Positions 25,714 to 34,473 of a stretch of DNA of 64,000 bases are shown in pieces. The DNA lies in NCBI GenBank assembly GCA_958296025.1, contig OY282430.1:744001-808000 (forward strand). Reading direction: 5' to 3'. The notes under the pieces were generated by a model. That model saw nothing but the letters and a program-made list of their open reading frames with translations. It was not told the origin of the DNA and ran no database searches. This stretch comes from an uncultured Pseudomonadales bacterium. Its GTDB lineage: Bacteria > Pseudomonadota > Gammaproteobacteria > Pseudomonadales > Azotimanducaceae. The position numbers and the translations under genes were made by a program. Within the stretch, counting starts at the first letter, position 1; every line of letters begins with the position of its first letter.

Positions 25714-26064
25714 TCAGAACTGGTTCTGCATCGATTCGCGCTCCGGCCCCGGCGGGTCACGGTGGATCCAGTAGCTCCGGGCATCCGGGTCGTGCTTGAG
25801 GCGCAACGGATCCTTGCCCAAAGTGCGCATGACGAGGCCGGTCGGGGTCACCACGGCGAAGTATATCAACACCATGACCAGCGGGTTGACCACGCGCTGC
25901 AGCAGCAGGCCGAACTTGAACCAGACCCGATTGAGAGGTGCCAGCAGCGATGGCCTCACGAGCGCCGCTGCCAGGAACGTTGCCGCGATGCCCAATGCCC
26001 AGGGCGGCCCGCCGTTCAGCAGCGGGAACAGGCCGAACTGTTGATGGCGTGTGGCGGCACGCAC
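25714..26064 (-). CDS. SxtJ-like small membrane protein, probably N-terminally shortened
   Basis: A 116-residue protein with two TM segments (ALGIAATFLAAALVRPSLLA and PLVMVLIYFAVVTPTGLVM) separated by LNRVWFKFGLLLQRVVN, and ending GKDPLRLKHDPDARSYW with PPGPERESMQNQF. This matches the SxtJ family, found beside carbamoyltransferases in natural-product and exopolysaccharide clusters; its role is unknown. The N-terminus (RHQQFGLFPLLNGG) seems to lack about ten residues that relatives have between FGL and the first helix. GTG 26064 has no clear ribosome binding site. Confidence 0.72.
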   Translation of the reverse strand: MRAATRHQQFGLFPLLNGGPPWALGIAATFLAAALVRPSLLAPLNRVWFKFGLLLQRVVNPLVMVLIYFAVVTPTGLVMRTLGKDPLRLKHDPDARSYWIHRDPPGPERESMQNQF

Positions 26065-26481
26065 GCGACAGTCTGTGGCATTGTGTCGGGCTAATGTAGA
26101 GCCATAGAGACAGATGCGAAAGAGGACAGCGCGGCACGGGTGTGCGACGTCTAGTGCGCGAGCCGTCAGGCGGCCATTGGGGGCGCCTGACGTGATGTGG
26201 TGTATGTGCGACGGCTACAAGGCGAAATGGCTAGGCTGGAAGAAGTCTAGGGCCGAGAAGCGTGAACGAAAGGCGTCCCCTGCTCATGCACATCGGAGCT
26301 TGCCTGTGCCTGTCCAATGGATAGGGATAGTCACCGCGGTGGCGAGCCTCTTGGTTTGCGTTGCTGGCGTTCTGGCAGTGGTGAGGCGCATTGACACCTG
26401 CGGTAGGTGGCCGTAATATCCGCCGCATGAAGGTCGGAGTACCGCTGGCGGGCGGAAGTGGCCTCGCGTTCGTGGCGCACT
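26065..26481. other. Divergence point between the two gene arrays; no convincing gene
   Basis: Here transcription switches from minus (left) to plus (right). A plus-strand frame ending at 26416 (ATG at 26195 or 26204) contains a possible TM helix (IGIVTAVASLLVCVAGVLAV) after a basic stretch, but has no ribosome binding site, no homologue recognised and runs into a dispersed repeat. Divergent promoters must lie in or near this interval, though no pair of boxes stands out. Confidence 0.4.
26397..26470 (+). repeat. Dispersed ~75-bp repeat, copy 1
   Basis: ACCTGCGGTAGG followed by a TCCGCCGC block and MK(V/A)xVPLAG coding-like sequence recurs at 28093-28167 with roughly four in five bases matching. 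Both copies have the same start codon position (ATG or GTG) and read VPLAGGSGLA or VPLAGRGGLA. It may be the 5' end of a lost gene. Copy 1 precedes an IRTGQ scrap; copy 2 truncates an arylsulfotransferase. Confidence 0.6.
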
Positions 26482-26653
26482 TTTGTTTTCGGGGACCACT
26501 TTCTCATCGAGCGAGGAGTTTGCACCGATACGGGGGTTGCCTGGTTACGGCATCGTCGCGATCCGCATCGGCCAGTTCACCGGCGAAGGCGCGATTTGGA
26601 AGGGCAGTTTCGATGTTGTCGAGCCGGCGGATGACGGGAAAGCGGCGCAATGA
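26482..26653 (+). pseudogene. 3' remnant of an IRTGQ domain
   Basis: FVFGDHFLIERGVCTDT in one frame corresponds to FVFRNHLLIEGGVCVAR of intact copies; after a frameshift near 26535 it continues LPGYGIVAIRIGQFTGEGAI and WKGSFDVVEPADDGKAAQ-stop. IRTGQ is altered to IRIGQ. The body of the protein that carried it is gone. Its stop is embedded in the ATG of a dprE2-like stub. Confidence 0.78.
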
Positions 26654-26699
26654 ACGGCGGGGGCGAAACAGCGCTGCTGGTTGGCGCCGCATCGGGGAC
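26650..26699 (+). pseudogene. dprE2-like SDR 5' stub
   Basis: MNGGGETALLVGAASGT-stop, the first codons of a short-chain dehydrogenase up to its nucleotide-binding glycine motif, directly after an IRTGQ stop. The sequence then changes to the leader of the arylsulfotransferase gene at 26700. Confidence 0.65.
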
Positions 26700-28112
26700 A
26701 TGAACAAGAGGATGACCGCGCCGGATGCCGCCGCGCCGATGGGTCCCTGGCGCGTCCTCGCCGCCCGTTGTCTGAATCAGCTCCTCCTTCGTGCATATCC
26801 GCGCCTAATGCGGACTATCGTCTTGTGTGGCATGGCGGTGGCCGTAGCTTCGCTGCCAGCCTGCAGCAGCGTGGAGGTGAGCGAAAGGTCAATGCCACGC
26901 CCAGCAGTGGCGCCAACAGTCGGGTTGTTCCTGAACGAGCCGGAGGCATTTGAGGGCTATACTTTGTTTAGTAAACACCATCGGATCGTGAATGACGGCG
27001 GGAATACGATTTACCTGATTGATAATCAGGGGCGGGAGGTGCATCGGTGGGAGTTGCGGTTCAGAACCCAGTTCGCCAGGTTGCTGGAGAATGGCAATCT
27101 GCTGACTTTAGCCCATACCGACCAGGGCCGCTATGTGCGGGAAGTTGACCGGAACGGAGATATCCTTTCGGACTGTACTCAGGGGTATCCGCATCATGAC
27201 TTCCTTAAAATGCCCAACGGGAATGTGCTGCTGCTGTCCCGGCAACATAAAACGCCGGAGGAAGTCATCGCCGCTGGCGCCAACCCGGAATTCATCGGCC
27301 CTAGTGGCTTGGTGGCGCCGCATGTCGTGGAAGCCCGAATTACCGGGCCGGCAAGCTGCGAAATTGTTTGGGAATGGTCGGCGTGGGATCATCTGATTCA
27401 GGACTTTGACTCCAGCAAGGCCAATTACGGGGAGGTGGCCGAGCATCCGGAGCTGATTGACCTTAACTTCCAGCTTTCCGAGACAACCAACTATTTGGAC
27501 TCTTCGGACTGGATACACAGCAACGGAATCGACTATAGCCCGGAATTGGACCAGATTGTGCTGTCGCCTAGTAATTTCAGCGAAGTGTGGATTATCGACC
27601 ACAGCACCACCAGAACCGAGGCGGCCGGCTCCGGCGGCGGAAATAGCGGCAAGGGGGGCGACCTGCTGTACCGCTGGGGCAACCCCCGCGCCTATCGGGC
27701 CGGAACGCTCGCTGACCAGCAACTTTTCTCGTCGCATAATCCGCAATGGATTCCCCCCGGCCAGCCCGGCGCCGGAAACATCCTCATTTTCAACAATGGC
27801 GGCAAGCGCACTTACTCGTCGGTAGATGAGATTGTTCCGCCGGTGGACGGGGCCAATTACCGGCTGAATCCCGGCCTAGCTTATGCGCCGGCAGAACCGG
27901 TATGGACCTATACCGCCGCAACGCCCAGCGACTTTTACGCCCATAATATCTCTGGGGCGCAACGGCTGCCCAACGGAAACACGCTGATTTGCGATGGGGT
28001 ACACGGTACGCTTTTCGAGGTAACGCCGGCCGGCAAAACGGTTTGGCAGTACGTCAACCCGACGACAAGCGTGTTCTTGACAAATTACTTGAGGACCTGC
28101 GGTAGGAGGTGA
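26700..28112 (+). CDS. Arylsulfotransferase-like lipoprotein, 3' truncated
   Basis: A 470-residue protein. The leader MNKRMTAPDAAAPMGPWRVL resembles the first residues of the GT-C protein at 37359. An inner signal peptide (MRTIVLCGMAVAVA) ends in the lipobox LPAC. The beta-propeller matches bacterial arylsulfotransferases, which move sulfuryl groups between phenolic esters in the periplasm: TVGLFLNEPEAFEGYTLF, GYPHHDFLKMPNGNVLLLS, DWIHSNGIDYSPELDQIVLS and LPNGNTLICDGVHGTLFE. It breaks off at VWQYVNPTTS and ends FLTNYLRTCGRR from the dispersed repeat, so the tail and any IRTGQ domain are missing. ATG 26700 has GGGG 4 nt upstream. Confidence 0.75.
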   Translation: MNKRMTAPDAAAPMGPWRVLAARCLNQLLLRAYPRLMRTIVLCGMAVAVASLPACSSVEVSERSMPRPAVAPTVGLFLNEPEAFEGYTLFSKHHRIVNDGGNTIYLIDNQGREVHRWELRFRTQFARLLENGNLLTLAHTDQGRYVREVDRNGDILSDCTQGYPHHDFLKMPNGNVLLLSRQHKTPEEVIAAGANPEFIGPSGLVAPHVVEARITGPASCEIVWEWSAWDHLIQDFDSSKANYGEVAEHPELIDLNFQLSETTNYLDSSDWIHSNGIDYSPELDQIVLSPSNFSEVWIIDHSTTRTEAAGSGGGNSGKGGDLLYRWGNPRAYRAGTLADQQLFSSHNPQWIPPGQPGAGNILIFNNGGKRTYSSVDEIVPPVDGANYRLNPGLAYAPAEPVWTYTAATPSDFYAHNISGAQRLPNGNTLICDGVHGTLFEVTPAGKTVWQYVNPTTSVFLTNYLRTCGRR

Positions 28113-28167
28113 TAATCTCCGCCGCGTGAAGGCCAGAGTACCATTGGCGGGCCGAGGCGGCCTCGCG
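28093..28167 (+). repeat. Dispersed ~75-bp repeat, copy 2
   Basis: Second copy of the 26397 repeat. It cuts the arylsulfotransferase frame at 28.08 kb and lies upstream of an open stretch (GTG 28126 onward, KTEHVEWLADGYGHGIDAGD) that leads in frame into the next arylsulfotransferase; I do not recognise that stretch. Confidence 0.6.
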
Positions 28168-28296
28168 CACACGGGGAAAACCGAGCATGTGGAGTGGCTG
28201 GCGGATGGCTACGGGCATGGGATTGATGCTGGCGACAAGACCGACGGCGCGAAGAGCTGGGTGCGGCGCATCGTGGTGAAAGGCAGAAGGCGCACG

Positions 28297-30135
28297 ATGG
28301 CCGAGCGGGTGCGCGCCTTTGTATTCAGCACCGTTACCGGTTCGCGCCTTGGTGCCGGAGGGGCGCAGTTACGTAACGTGCTATTCGTCCTGTTCATCGG
28401 CCTTGCACCCGCCTGCGCGCCGGCTTCTGACTCGACGCCTACCGCTAGAACAGTCGGGTTGCTCCTGAACGAACCGGAGGCATTTGGCGGCTATACCTTG
28501 ATCCATAAGGTCCAAGGCAAGAAGACCTACCTGATTGATGATCAGGGGGCGGTGGTCCATAAGTGGGAGTTGGGCGCCAACGCCGTGTTCGCAAGGTTGC
28601 TTGAGAATGGAAATCTGCTGGTTCAAGGCCAGGATCCCGGCTATGTGAGTGAATTCGACCGGCACGGAAACGCCGTTTGGAAGTGCAATCGGGCGCTTCT
28701 GCATCATGACTCCGTCAAAATGCCCAACGGCAATGTACTGCTGCTGTCGCGGCAACGCAAAACGGTGGAGGAGGCCATCGCGGCCGGTGCCGACCCGGAC
28801 TTCATCTTGGCGGATGGCTTGGCGGTGCCGCATATCATTGAAGCCAAACCCACCGGGCGGGCGGGCTGCGAAATCGTCTGGGAATGGTCGGCGTGGGATC
28901 ATCTGATACAAGACTTCGACTCGAGCAAGGCGAACCATGGGGTGGTGGCAGAGCATCCGGAGTTGATCGACATCAACTTTCGCCTTTCCAGCACGCACTC
29001 GGAGGAGAGGAACTGGATACATAGCAATGGAGTGGACTACAACCCGGAGTTGGACCAGATCATCCTGTCGCCGCGCTATTTCAGCGAAGTGTGGATTATC
29101 GACCACAGCACCACTACGGCAGAGGCGGCCAGCCACAGCGGCGGAAAGTCCGGCAAGGGGGGCGATCTGCTGTACCGCTGGGGCAACCCGCGAGCCTATC
29201 GCGCCGGAACTCCCGACGATCAGCGACTCTTCTGGCAACATAATCCCCAATGGATCGCCCCCGGCCTGCCGGGCGCCGGCAACATCCTCATTTTCAACAA
29301 CGGCCACGAGTTCGGGGATTTCTCGCGTGGCTATTCGTCGGTGGACGAGATCGCTCCGCCGGTGGACGGGGCCAACTATCGGCTGAATCCGCACTCCGCT
29401 TACGCGCCGGCCGAACCTGCATGGGTCTACACTGCCCCAACGCCCAGCGACTTCTTCAACAGATATATCTCGGGAGCGCAACGGCTTCCCAACGGAAACA
29501 CGTTGATTTGCGACGGAGTACACGGCACGCTCTTCGAGGTCACGCCGGCTGGGAAAACCGTGTGGAAATATGTCAACCCTTCGACCGCCAAGGGCCCTCT
29601 GCGTCAAGGCGAGTCGGTGCCGAGGGAACAACAGGTTGATAATATGGTAGCGCCGGTTAATCGGGTGTACCGCGCTTATCGGTATGCACCGGACTACCCG
29701 GGTCTGCAAGGGCTGGATTTGACGCCGGGCGATCGGATCGAGATAACGTCAATCAGCGATTATCTGATTCGTCTGACGGGTGGCGGCCCGCCGGCAATCC
29801 AATCCGATTGGGATGTGTATCTCGCAGGGAACAGTCTCATCTACGTCAAGGAACCGTGCATCCCGGAGGACGCTGAACCAACATTCTTCCTCCACCTGGA
29901 TCCGGTCGACAGTAACGACCTCCCCATCCATCGCAAGCAGTACAACTTCGACAACCTCGACTTTGCTTTCGAGCACCACGCTCTCACCGAGCGAGGGGGC
30001 TGCGTAGCGATGCGGGAGTTGCCTGACTACGGCATCGCCGCGATCCGCACCGGCCAGTTCACCGGCGAGGATCGGATCTGGGAGGGCAGTTTCGATGTTG
30101 TCGAGCCGGCGGATGACGGGAAAGCCGCGCAATGA
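28297..30135 (+). CDS. Arylsulfotransferase-like lipoprotein with C-terminal IRTGQ domain
   Basis: A 612-residue protein. Signal segment LRNVLFVLFIGLAPAC gives a lipobox (LAPAC); LRNVLFVLFIG is also the first TM of the GT-C proteins, so the export signal appears borrowed. The propeller keeps HHDSVKMPNGNVLLLSRQRK, WAWDHL-type motifs (VWEWSAWDHLIQDF), NWIHSNGVDYNPELDQIILS and VYRAYRYAPDYPGLQGLDL at the end. Residues 503-600 are the IRTGQ domain (SDWDVYLAGNS, KEPCIPEDAE, FFLHLDPVDSNDLP, AAIRTGQF). ATG 28297 follows AGAAGG; the frame is open back to 28126. It ends in an ATGA overlap with a dprE2-like stub. Confidence 0.85.
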   Translation: MAERVRAFVFSTVTGSRLGAGGAQLRNVLFVLFIGLAPACAPASDSTPTARTVGLLLNEPEAFGGYTLIHKVQGKKTYLIDDQGAVVHKWELGANAVFARLLENGNLLVQGQDPGYVSEFDRHGNAVWKCNRALLHHDSVKMPNGNVLLLSRQRKTVEEAIAAGADPDFILADGLAVPHIIEAKPTGRAGCEIVWEWSAWDHLIQDFDSSKANHGVVAEHPELIDINFRLSSTHSEERNWIHSNGVDYNPELDQIILSPRYFSEVWIIDHSTTTAEAASHSGGKSGKGGDLLYRWGNPRAYRAGTPDDQRLFWQHNPQWIAPGLPGAGNILIFNNGHEFGDFSRGYSSVDEIAPPVDGANYRLNPHSAYAPAEPAWVYTAPTPSDFFNRYISGAQRLPNGNTLICDGVHGTLFEVTPAGKTVWKYVNPSTAKGPLRQGESVPREQQVDNMVAPVNRVYRAYRYAPDYPGLQGLDLTPGDRIEITSISDYLIRLTGGGPPAIQSDWDVYLAGNSLIYVKEPCIPEDAEPTFFLHLDPVDSNDLPIHRKQYNFDNLDFAFEHHALTERGGCVAMRELPDYGIAAIRTGQFTGEDRIWEGSFDVVEPADDGKAAQ

Positions 30136-30187
30136 ACGGCCGGGGCGAAACAGCACTGCTAGTTCGAGACGGCGATATAGGCCGATG
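30132..30187 (+). pseudogene. dprE2-like SDR 5' stub
   Basis: MNGRGETALLVRDGDIGR-stop, aligning with the longer stub MNGGVETALVIGATSDIGR at 46409. The glycine motif is corrupted. It overlaps the start of the next GT gene. Confidence 0.6.
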
Positions 30188-32938
30188 ATCGGCATCATCG
30201 TGTTCCATCGGTCTATCCGCAGCCTCGTGACTCACGAGAAACGCCTCGCTCTGCCGCTGTTCGGCCTCCTCGCAGCGGCAGGGGCGCTAGGCGCGGGTCT
30301 TGTGTTCCTGCGGCTCGCCAGCCTCGGACCGGGAATAGGGTGGGACCAAGTCAACTACATCACGGCGGCCCGCAATCTCTTGGCAGGCAATGGCCTTGTC
30401 GATCTGATTCGCCCCATGGTGAACTGGCCGCCGCTGTATTCGGTGATGCTCGCCGGCGGGGAACTGTTCGGGCTCGACCCACACGCCGTCGCCGGACCTC
30501 TCAACGCCCTCGTCTTCGGGCTGACCGTTCTGGTCGCGGGTTGGTGGCTGCGGCGCCATCTGCACTCCCGGCTCCTGTGGCTCTGGGGCTGCTTCTCGAT
30601 CGCGCTTGCCGTTCCGCTCGCCGAAGCGGCGTCCCACGCCCTGAGCGAATCGACTTTCATTCTGTTCGTAACGTGTGCGCTGACGCAGGTCGCCGCTCAC
30701 TTGGACGGCGGCGGACGCGCAGCCCTGATCCGGGCGGCGGCGTTCAGCGCACTGGCCTGCCTGACCCGCTATATGGGCGCGTCCGTGATCCTGGCAGTGG
30801 TGCCGCTGCTGCTCGCGGCGCGGGTCGCGCCGCGGGAGAAGGTCAAACATGTCGCCATCTATACGCTGATTGCGGCGGTGCCGGTGGGACTGTGGATGCT
30901 GCGGAACTATCTGCTTGTTGGATTGCCGGTCGGCCCAAGGGGCAAGGTTTTCTATCCTTTTCCTGTTGTGGTGGACGAAGCGGTGCGCGTCATCGTCAGC
31001 GACTGGTGGCTCGTCGGGTTGACCGCCCCGGTCCTGTTGGCGCTCGTGCTGGCCGCTTGCCATGCGCGCCTGTCGCCGCTCGGACCGAAGAGGGGCGCTC
31101 CTTTTGTTATTTCGGATGTTGCAAAGTGGCCGTTGCGCGTGTTCGGCGGTTTTGCGCTCGCCTACTTGGCGCTGCTCGTCGCCGCGATGATGTCCGGAGG
31201 CACTTGGAGTGGATTCCAGTGGAGGTTCCTCACTCCAGTGTATATCCCGCTCCTGTTCGCGGCGCTGCTGCTTATGGACGGCACCCTGCGGTATGCGCGG
31301 CAGCGGGCGTTTCAGCGAACCGTTCCGCGCCGGCGGGGAGTCCAGGGTCTCGCAGCCGTCCTGATGTTGGCGCTGTCCTTGCAGGCAGTTTGCCTGGTTG
31401 GGCTGCATGCCCGCGAGATACCGCTCTGGAATGCCGGTGTGCGACAAGGGTATGCCGCCCCGCGGTGGAGGAATTCAGAGAGCGTGCAGTACCTTCGGGA
31501 GGAGGCCCTGACAGGCGCGATCTGGAGCAACGACCTGCACGTTACGGCCTTGTACGCCGACAATCTGCGACGCCATTACAGATTGCCGTGCGAACTGGAT
31601 CATCTGCGGTTCGCATGGTCGAAAGCGCTTGGCAGCGAAGAGGGATATGTCCTCCATTTCAGTGACTGGGCGGGAGAATGCTCTCCGTGGCAGGACGACG
31701 CCCTCCGAAGCCACTTGTCTCGGGATCCCTTGCTGGGTCTGGTGGCGGAGCTGGCGGACGGCAAGCTGTATCGCTTGCGCGAACGCGAATCTCTGGAGTC
31801 CCGACCAGCCATGTTCCTCAGTTCTGATGCCCCGGTGGAGGGGGAGTCGTTCGAAGCCTATATCGTCCGGTCTCACGGCCGGACGCTGTTCGGGGAACCA
31901 TGGCGGTGGGAGAAGGGCGGCGATGCCGACGGCTGGTCGGGCCTCCGCCTTCAGCGGCCCACCCATGTGTACACCCCCACGGTTGCCGACGTCGGGCATC
32001 GCCTGCGCGCTTCTGTGTACTACGCAGACCAGTTCGGCAACCGAGTGAGAGCAACTACCAAGCCGTCCAAACCCGTACAGCAGGGCTTCCCGAAAGTGTT
32101 CTTGGCGCCGTCTGGAAGGGAAGGCGGCAGGGGCGCGGCGGGCGCTACCGAAGCGGACCGTATCTTTCGTTCCAGGTACGATCCGTACCTCCGCGGCAAC
32201 AGGCTGATCTATGAGAACCGGAGTTGCAAATGGGAAGACGAATACGGTACGTGGTTCTGGTTGACCGTCTATTCGCTGGATTCCGAAAGTGGACCGCCCG
32301 AACGCGATGCGCTGGATTTCGCATGGAGCGAGTCTTCTTGGCGGGACAACGGTGTCTGCATCACCGAGCGCCGGCTTCCCGACAAGGACGTCGTCGGCAT
32401 CCGAACCGGACAGGTTGACCGCGATGGGAACCTCCTTTGGGAAGCGGAGCACTGGTTCAAGGAGAACCGGCGCTGGCTAGACGGCTACTTGTCGTCGGCG
32501 ACGTCCGGCGAGCCGGCGGCTCGCGGCGTCTTCGACATCCATCTCGGCGAGGGAAGTCTGATCTTCGGCAAGGCCCCGTGCGCCCGCGCCGACACGGAGG
32601 CGAAGTTCTTTCTGCACCTGATTCCCGCTGACGAGGACGACCTGCCTGCAGAGCGCAAGCTGTACGGCTTCGACAACCTAGATTTCGTTTTCGAGGCGCA
32701 CGGCGAGAGATTCGATGGCAAGTGCCTGGCGGAAGTCCCTCTCCCGGAATACCGTGTCTCCCGCATCCGAACCGGCCAGTACGTCCCCGGCCAGGGGCGG
32801 GTTTGGCAGGAGGACTTTTCTTTCAATACGGAGTGCCAGCCGATGAGTAGGGCGTCAAAATCGTCGGCCGCTACACCTGACGTGACGCACTTACGACCGC
32901 CCTGTCCAACCTCAATTGAGGATGAACTAAAGAGCTGA
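30185..32938 (+). CDS. GT-C-type membrane glycosyltransferase with Ig-like segment and two IRTGQ domains
   Basis: A 917-residue protein with about ten TM helices in residues 20-420. The first loop has GPGIGWDQVNYITAARNLLA, whose Asp is the candidate catalytic base. A periplasmic part follows. Near residues 545-630 a segment reading THVYTPTVADVGHRLRASVY resembles a bacterial Ig-like repeat. A divergent IRTGQ domain starts near 662 (RSRYDPYLRGN, NRSCKWEDE, VGIRTGQVDRDG) and a canonical one near 779 (FDIHLGEGSL, KAPCARADTE, SRIRTGQY). ATG 30185 is the first Met after the dprE2-like stub. The extra 40-residue tail ends SIEDELKS. Confidence 0.82.
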   Translation: MIGIIVFHRSIRSLVTHEKRLALPLFGLLAAAGALGAGLVFLRLASLGPGIGWDQVNYITAARNLLAGNGLVDLIRPMVNWPPLYSVMLAGGELFGLDPHAVAGPLNALVFGLTVLVAGWWLRRHLHSRLLWLWGCFSIALAVPLAEAASHALSESTFILFVTCALTQVAAHLDGGGRAALIRAAAFSALACLTRYMGASVILAVVPLLLAARVAPREKVKHVAIYTLIAAVPVGLWMLRNYLLVGLPVGPRGKVFYPFPVVVDEAVRVIVSDWWLVGLTAPVLLALVLAACHARLSPLGPKRGAPFVISDVAKWPLRVFGGFALAYLALLVAAMMSGGTWSGFQWRFLTPVYIPLLFAALLLMDGTLRYARQRAFQRTVPRRRGVQGLAAVLMLALSLQAVCLVGLHAREIPLWNAGVRQGYAAPRWRNSESVQYLREEALTGAIWSNDLHVTALYADNLRRHYRLPCELDHLRFAWSKALGSEEGYVLHFSDWAGECSPWQDDALRSHLSRDPLLGLVAELADGKLYRLRERESLESRPAMFLSSDAPVEGESFEAYIVRSHGRTLFGEPWRWEKGGDADGWSGLRLQRPTHVYTPTVADVGHRLRASVYYADQFGNRVRATTKPSKPVQQGFPKVFLAPSGREGGRGAAGATEADRIFRSRYDPYLRGNRLIYENRSCKWEDEYGTWFWLTVYSLDSESGPPERDALDFAWSESSWRDNGVCITERRLPDKDVVGIRTGQVDRDGNLLWEAEHWFKENRRWLDGYLSSATSGEPAARGVFDIHLGEGSLIFGKAPCARADTEAKFFLHLIPADEDDLPAERKLYGFDNLDFVFEAHGERFDGKCLAEVPLPEYRVSRIRTGQYVPGQGRVWQEDFSFNTECQPMSRASKSSAATPDVTHLRPPCPTSIEDELKS

Positions 32939-32965
32939 ATCCAAAGCAAGCCCAAGCAGGAACGA

Positions 32966-33716
32966 TCAGTCGTAAAGCAGTTCGGTTGCAAGCCGTCGCG
33001 CTTGGCCAGCCAGATACAGCGGCAGCGACAGAAGGCGGTAGGAAATCGCCGCGCCGCTTGGCAGTTTTTTCGATTCCTGCAAAAGGCTGGGCGGCAGAGC
33101 GTTCAATCTCAGGGCGAGGTCGCTACGTTTCTCGCCCAGGAATTGATGCAGGGACTTGAGCGAACCCGTGGTTCCGGCCTTGATTTCCACGGGCACGATG
33201 CGCCTTCCCACGGCGATCACGTAGTCCACTTCGGCGTTGGAGTTTCTAGCCTCCCGCGCCCAATAGTGCAGCGCCGGCGTCTCGTAAGAGGGGCCGCTGT
33301 GCAGCAGGTGCTGGCCCACAAACTGCTCGGCCACCGCACCGTTGTTCACCAGCGTCAAGTCCTCCCTGCCGAGGTCCAGAAGATTGAGACCCAAGGCGGC
33401 GCACATCAGGCCAACGTCCATGTACAGGCACTTGAAGTGGCGTTCGCTGGCCTCCGCCGCCAGAGGCACGCCGTTGGCCGCCGTGCGATGCACCTTGCGG
33501 GCGACCCGCGCCATGCAGAGGTGCTGCACGGCGTCGGCAAGCTCCGCGGCGCGATGCTCCCGGCTTACCTGAACGTACTTGAACTTGCGCCCCACCATGG
33601 TTGGCAAGCGGTCGAACACCAGCTGAATGCGCTCCTTCAGCCGACCGTGGCTGTACTTGTTGAAGTCGTCCCGGTAGGTTGCCGCCACGCTTTGCAGAAC
33701 CCGCGCCGCACGAGTG
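32966..33716 (-). pseudogene. AAA_14/DUF4143-type ATPase remnant, C-terminal half
   Basis: This carries the long C-terminal region missing from the other two remnants: FNKYSHGRLKERIQLVFDRL, CLYMDVGLMCAALGLNLL, and a nuclease-like core NAEVDYVIAVGRRIVPVEIK, ending AGQARRLATELLYD. It is joined at 33717 to an SGNH hydrolase fragment. Together with 8692-8957 and 19253-19720, most of the original protein can be pieced together. Confidence 0.72.
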
Positions 33717-34205
33717 TGTGGACAGGATGACCAATGCGGCGCCGTCGCGACCCGCGCGTTCCTTGAACTGGTCCAGCGCGAAGCCCGTGAAGTCCAAGCC
33801 GTCCTCATAGACGGGCGGCAAATCCTGCGCGTACAGGAACGGCTCCTGGATGTCTTCCCGCGTCGTTGGCCGCCATCCATCGAACAGCGCGGCGTAGCGG
33901 GGGGAGCGCCGGCTCAGCAGCGCCACCCAGGCGAGCAGTTCGGGGTCGGTGTCGGCCGGGAACCAACGGCGCTTCTTGAGATCCAGCCACCTCGCGAAGG
34001 GAGACATGTCGATCAGGCGGTCCGTGACGTGCGAATACCAGAGTGGAGAAGTCGAAGCCATGATGGCCAATCGGGACTCCGAAGAAGGGGGATGGGGCGG
34101 TCGCAGCGTGATGGTCCCGTCCGCGCCTCGCGTCGCGGAAACCTCGGTGAGTCGGTCCGGGTCCACTCCCTCGCGCAAACTGTACAGGGTTGGCGTATTT
34201 TCCAT
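33717..34205 (-). pseudogene. SGNH hydrolase internal fragment
   Basis: Reads LREGVDPDRLTEVSATRGAD, ESRLAIMASTSPLWYSHVTD and LDFTGFALDQFKERAGRDGA, the middle of the SGNH paralogues; the GDS and Asp/His blocks and the IRTGQ domain are absent. It is trapped between a DUF4143 remnant (left) and an IS1380 fragment (right). Confidence 0.78.
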
Positions 34206-34212
34206 GAAGTCG

Positions 34213-34463
34213 TGACCGACACGCCCTCCGCCAAGTCCCCGAAAAGACCCAGCCGCTCCGCCGTCAAGGCCAAGGCGGACCAGCCCCCGAAGCCCGTCAA
34301 ACGGGCGTCCGTGAACTCGCCCTCAACCTTCAGCGGGTGGGGTGTTATGCTTGCCATCGGGGCACCTGCAGGGTGTTTTAGTTCAACCGGCATTTTGCCG
34401 GAAAAACCCTTGCACGGTGCGCCTTTCGAAGCACTTCAACGATTTCTTAAGCGGGGATTGGGG
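34213..34463 (-). mobile_element. IS1380-family right-end fragment
   Basis: About 250 bp match 4110-4361 of the complete element, including the transposase start (MASITPHPLKVEGEFTD) and the right inverted repeat ending GGGGATTGGGG. The rest of the IS is gone. It ends 10 bp before the ubiA-type start codon, so the element's terminus forms the upstream region of the arabinose-donor genes. Confidence 0.82.
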
Positions 34464-34473
34464 ACGCAAAGCC

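Noticed and set aside
26195-26416. Possible small one-TM protein on the plus strand
   Set aside because: No ribosome binding site, no recognised homologue and it ends in a dispersed repeat; kept only as a note.
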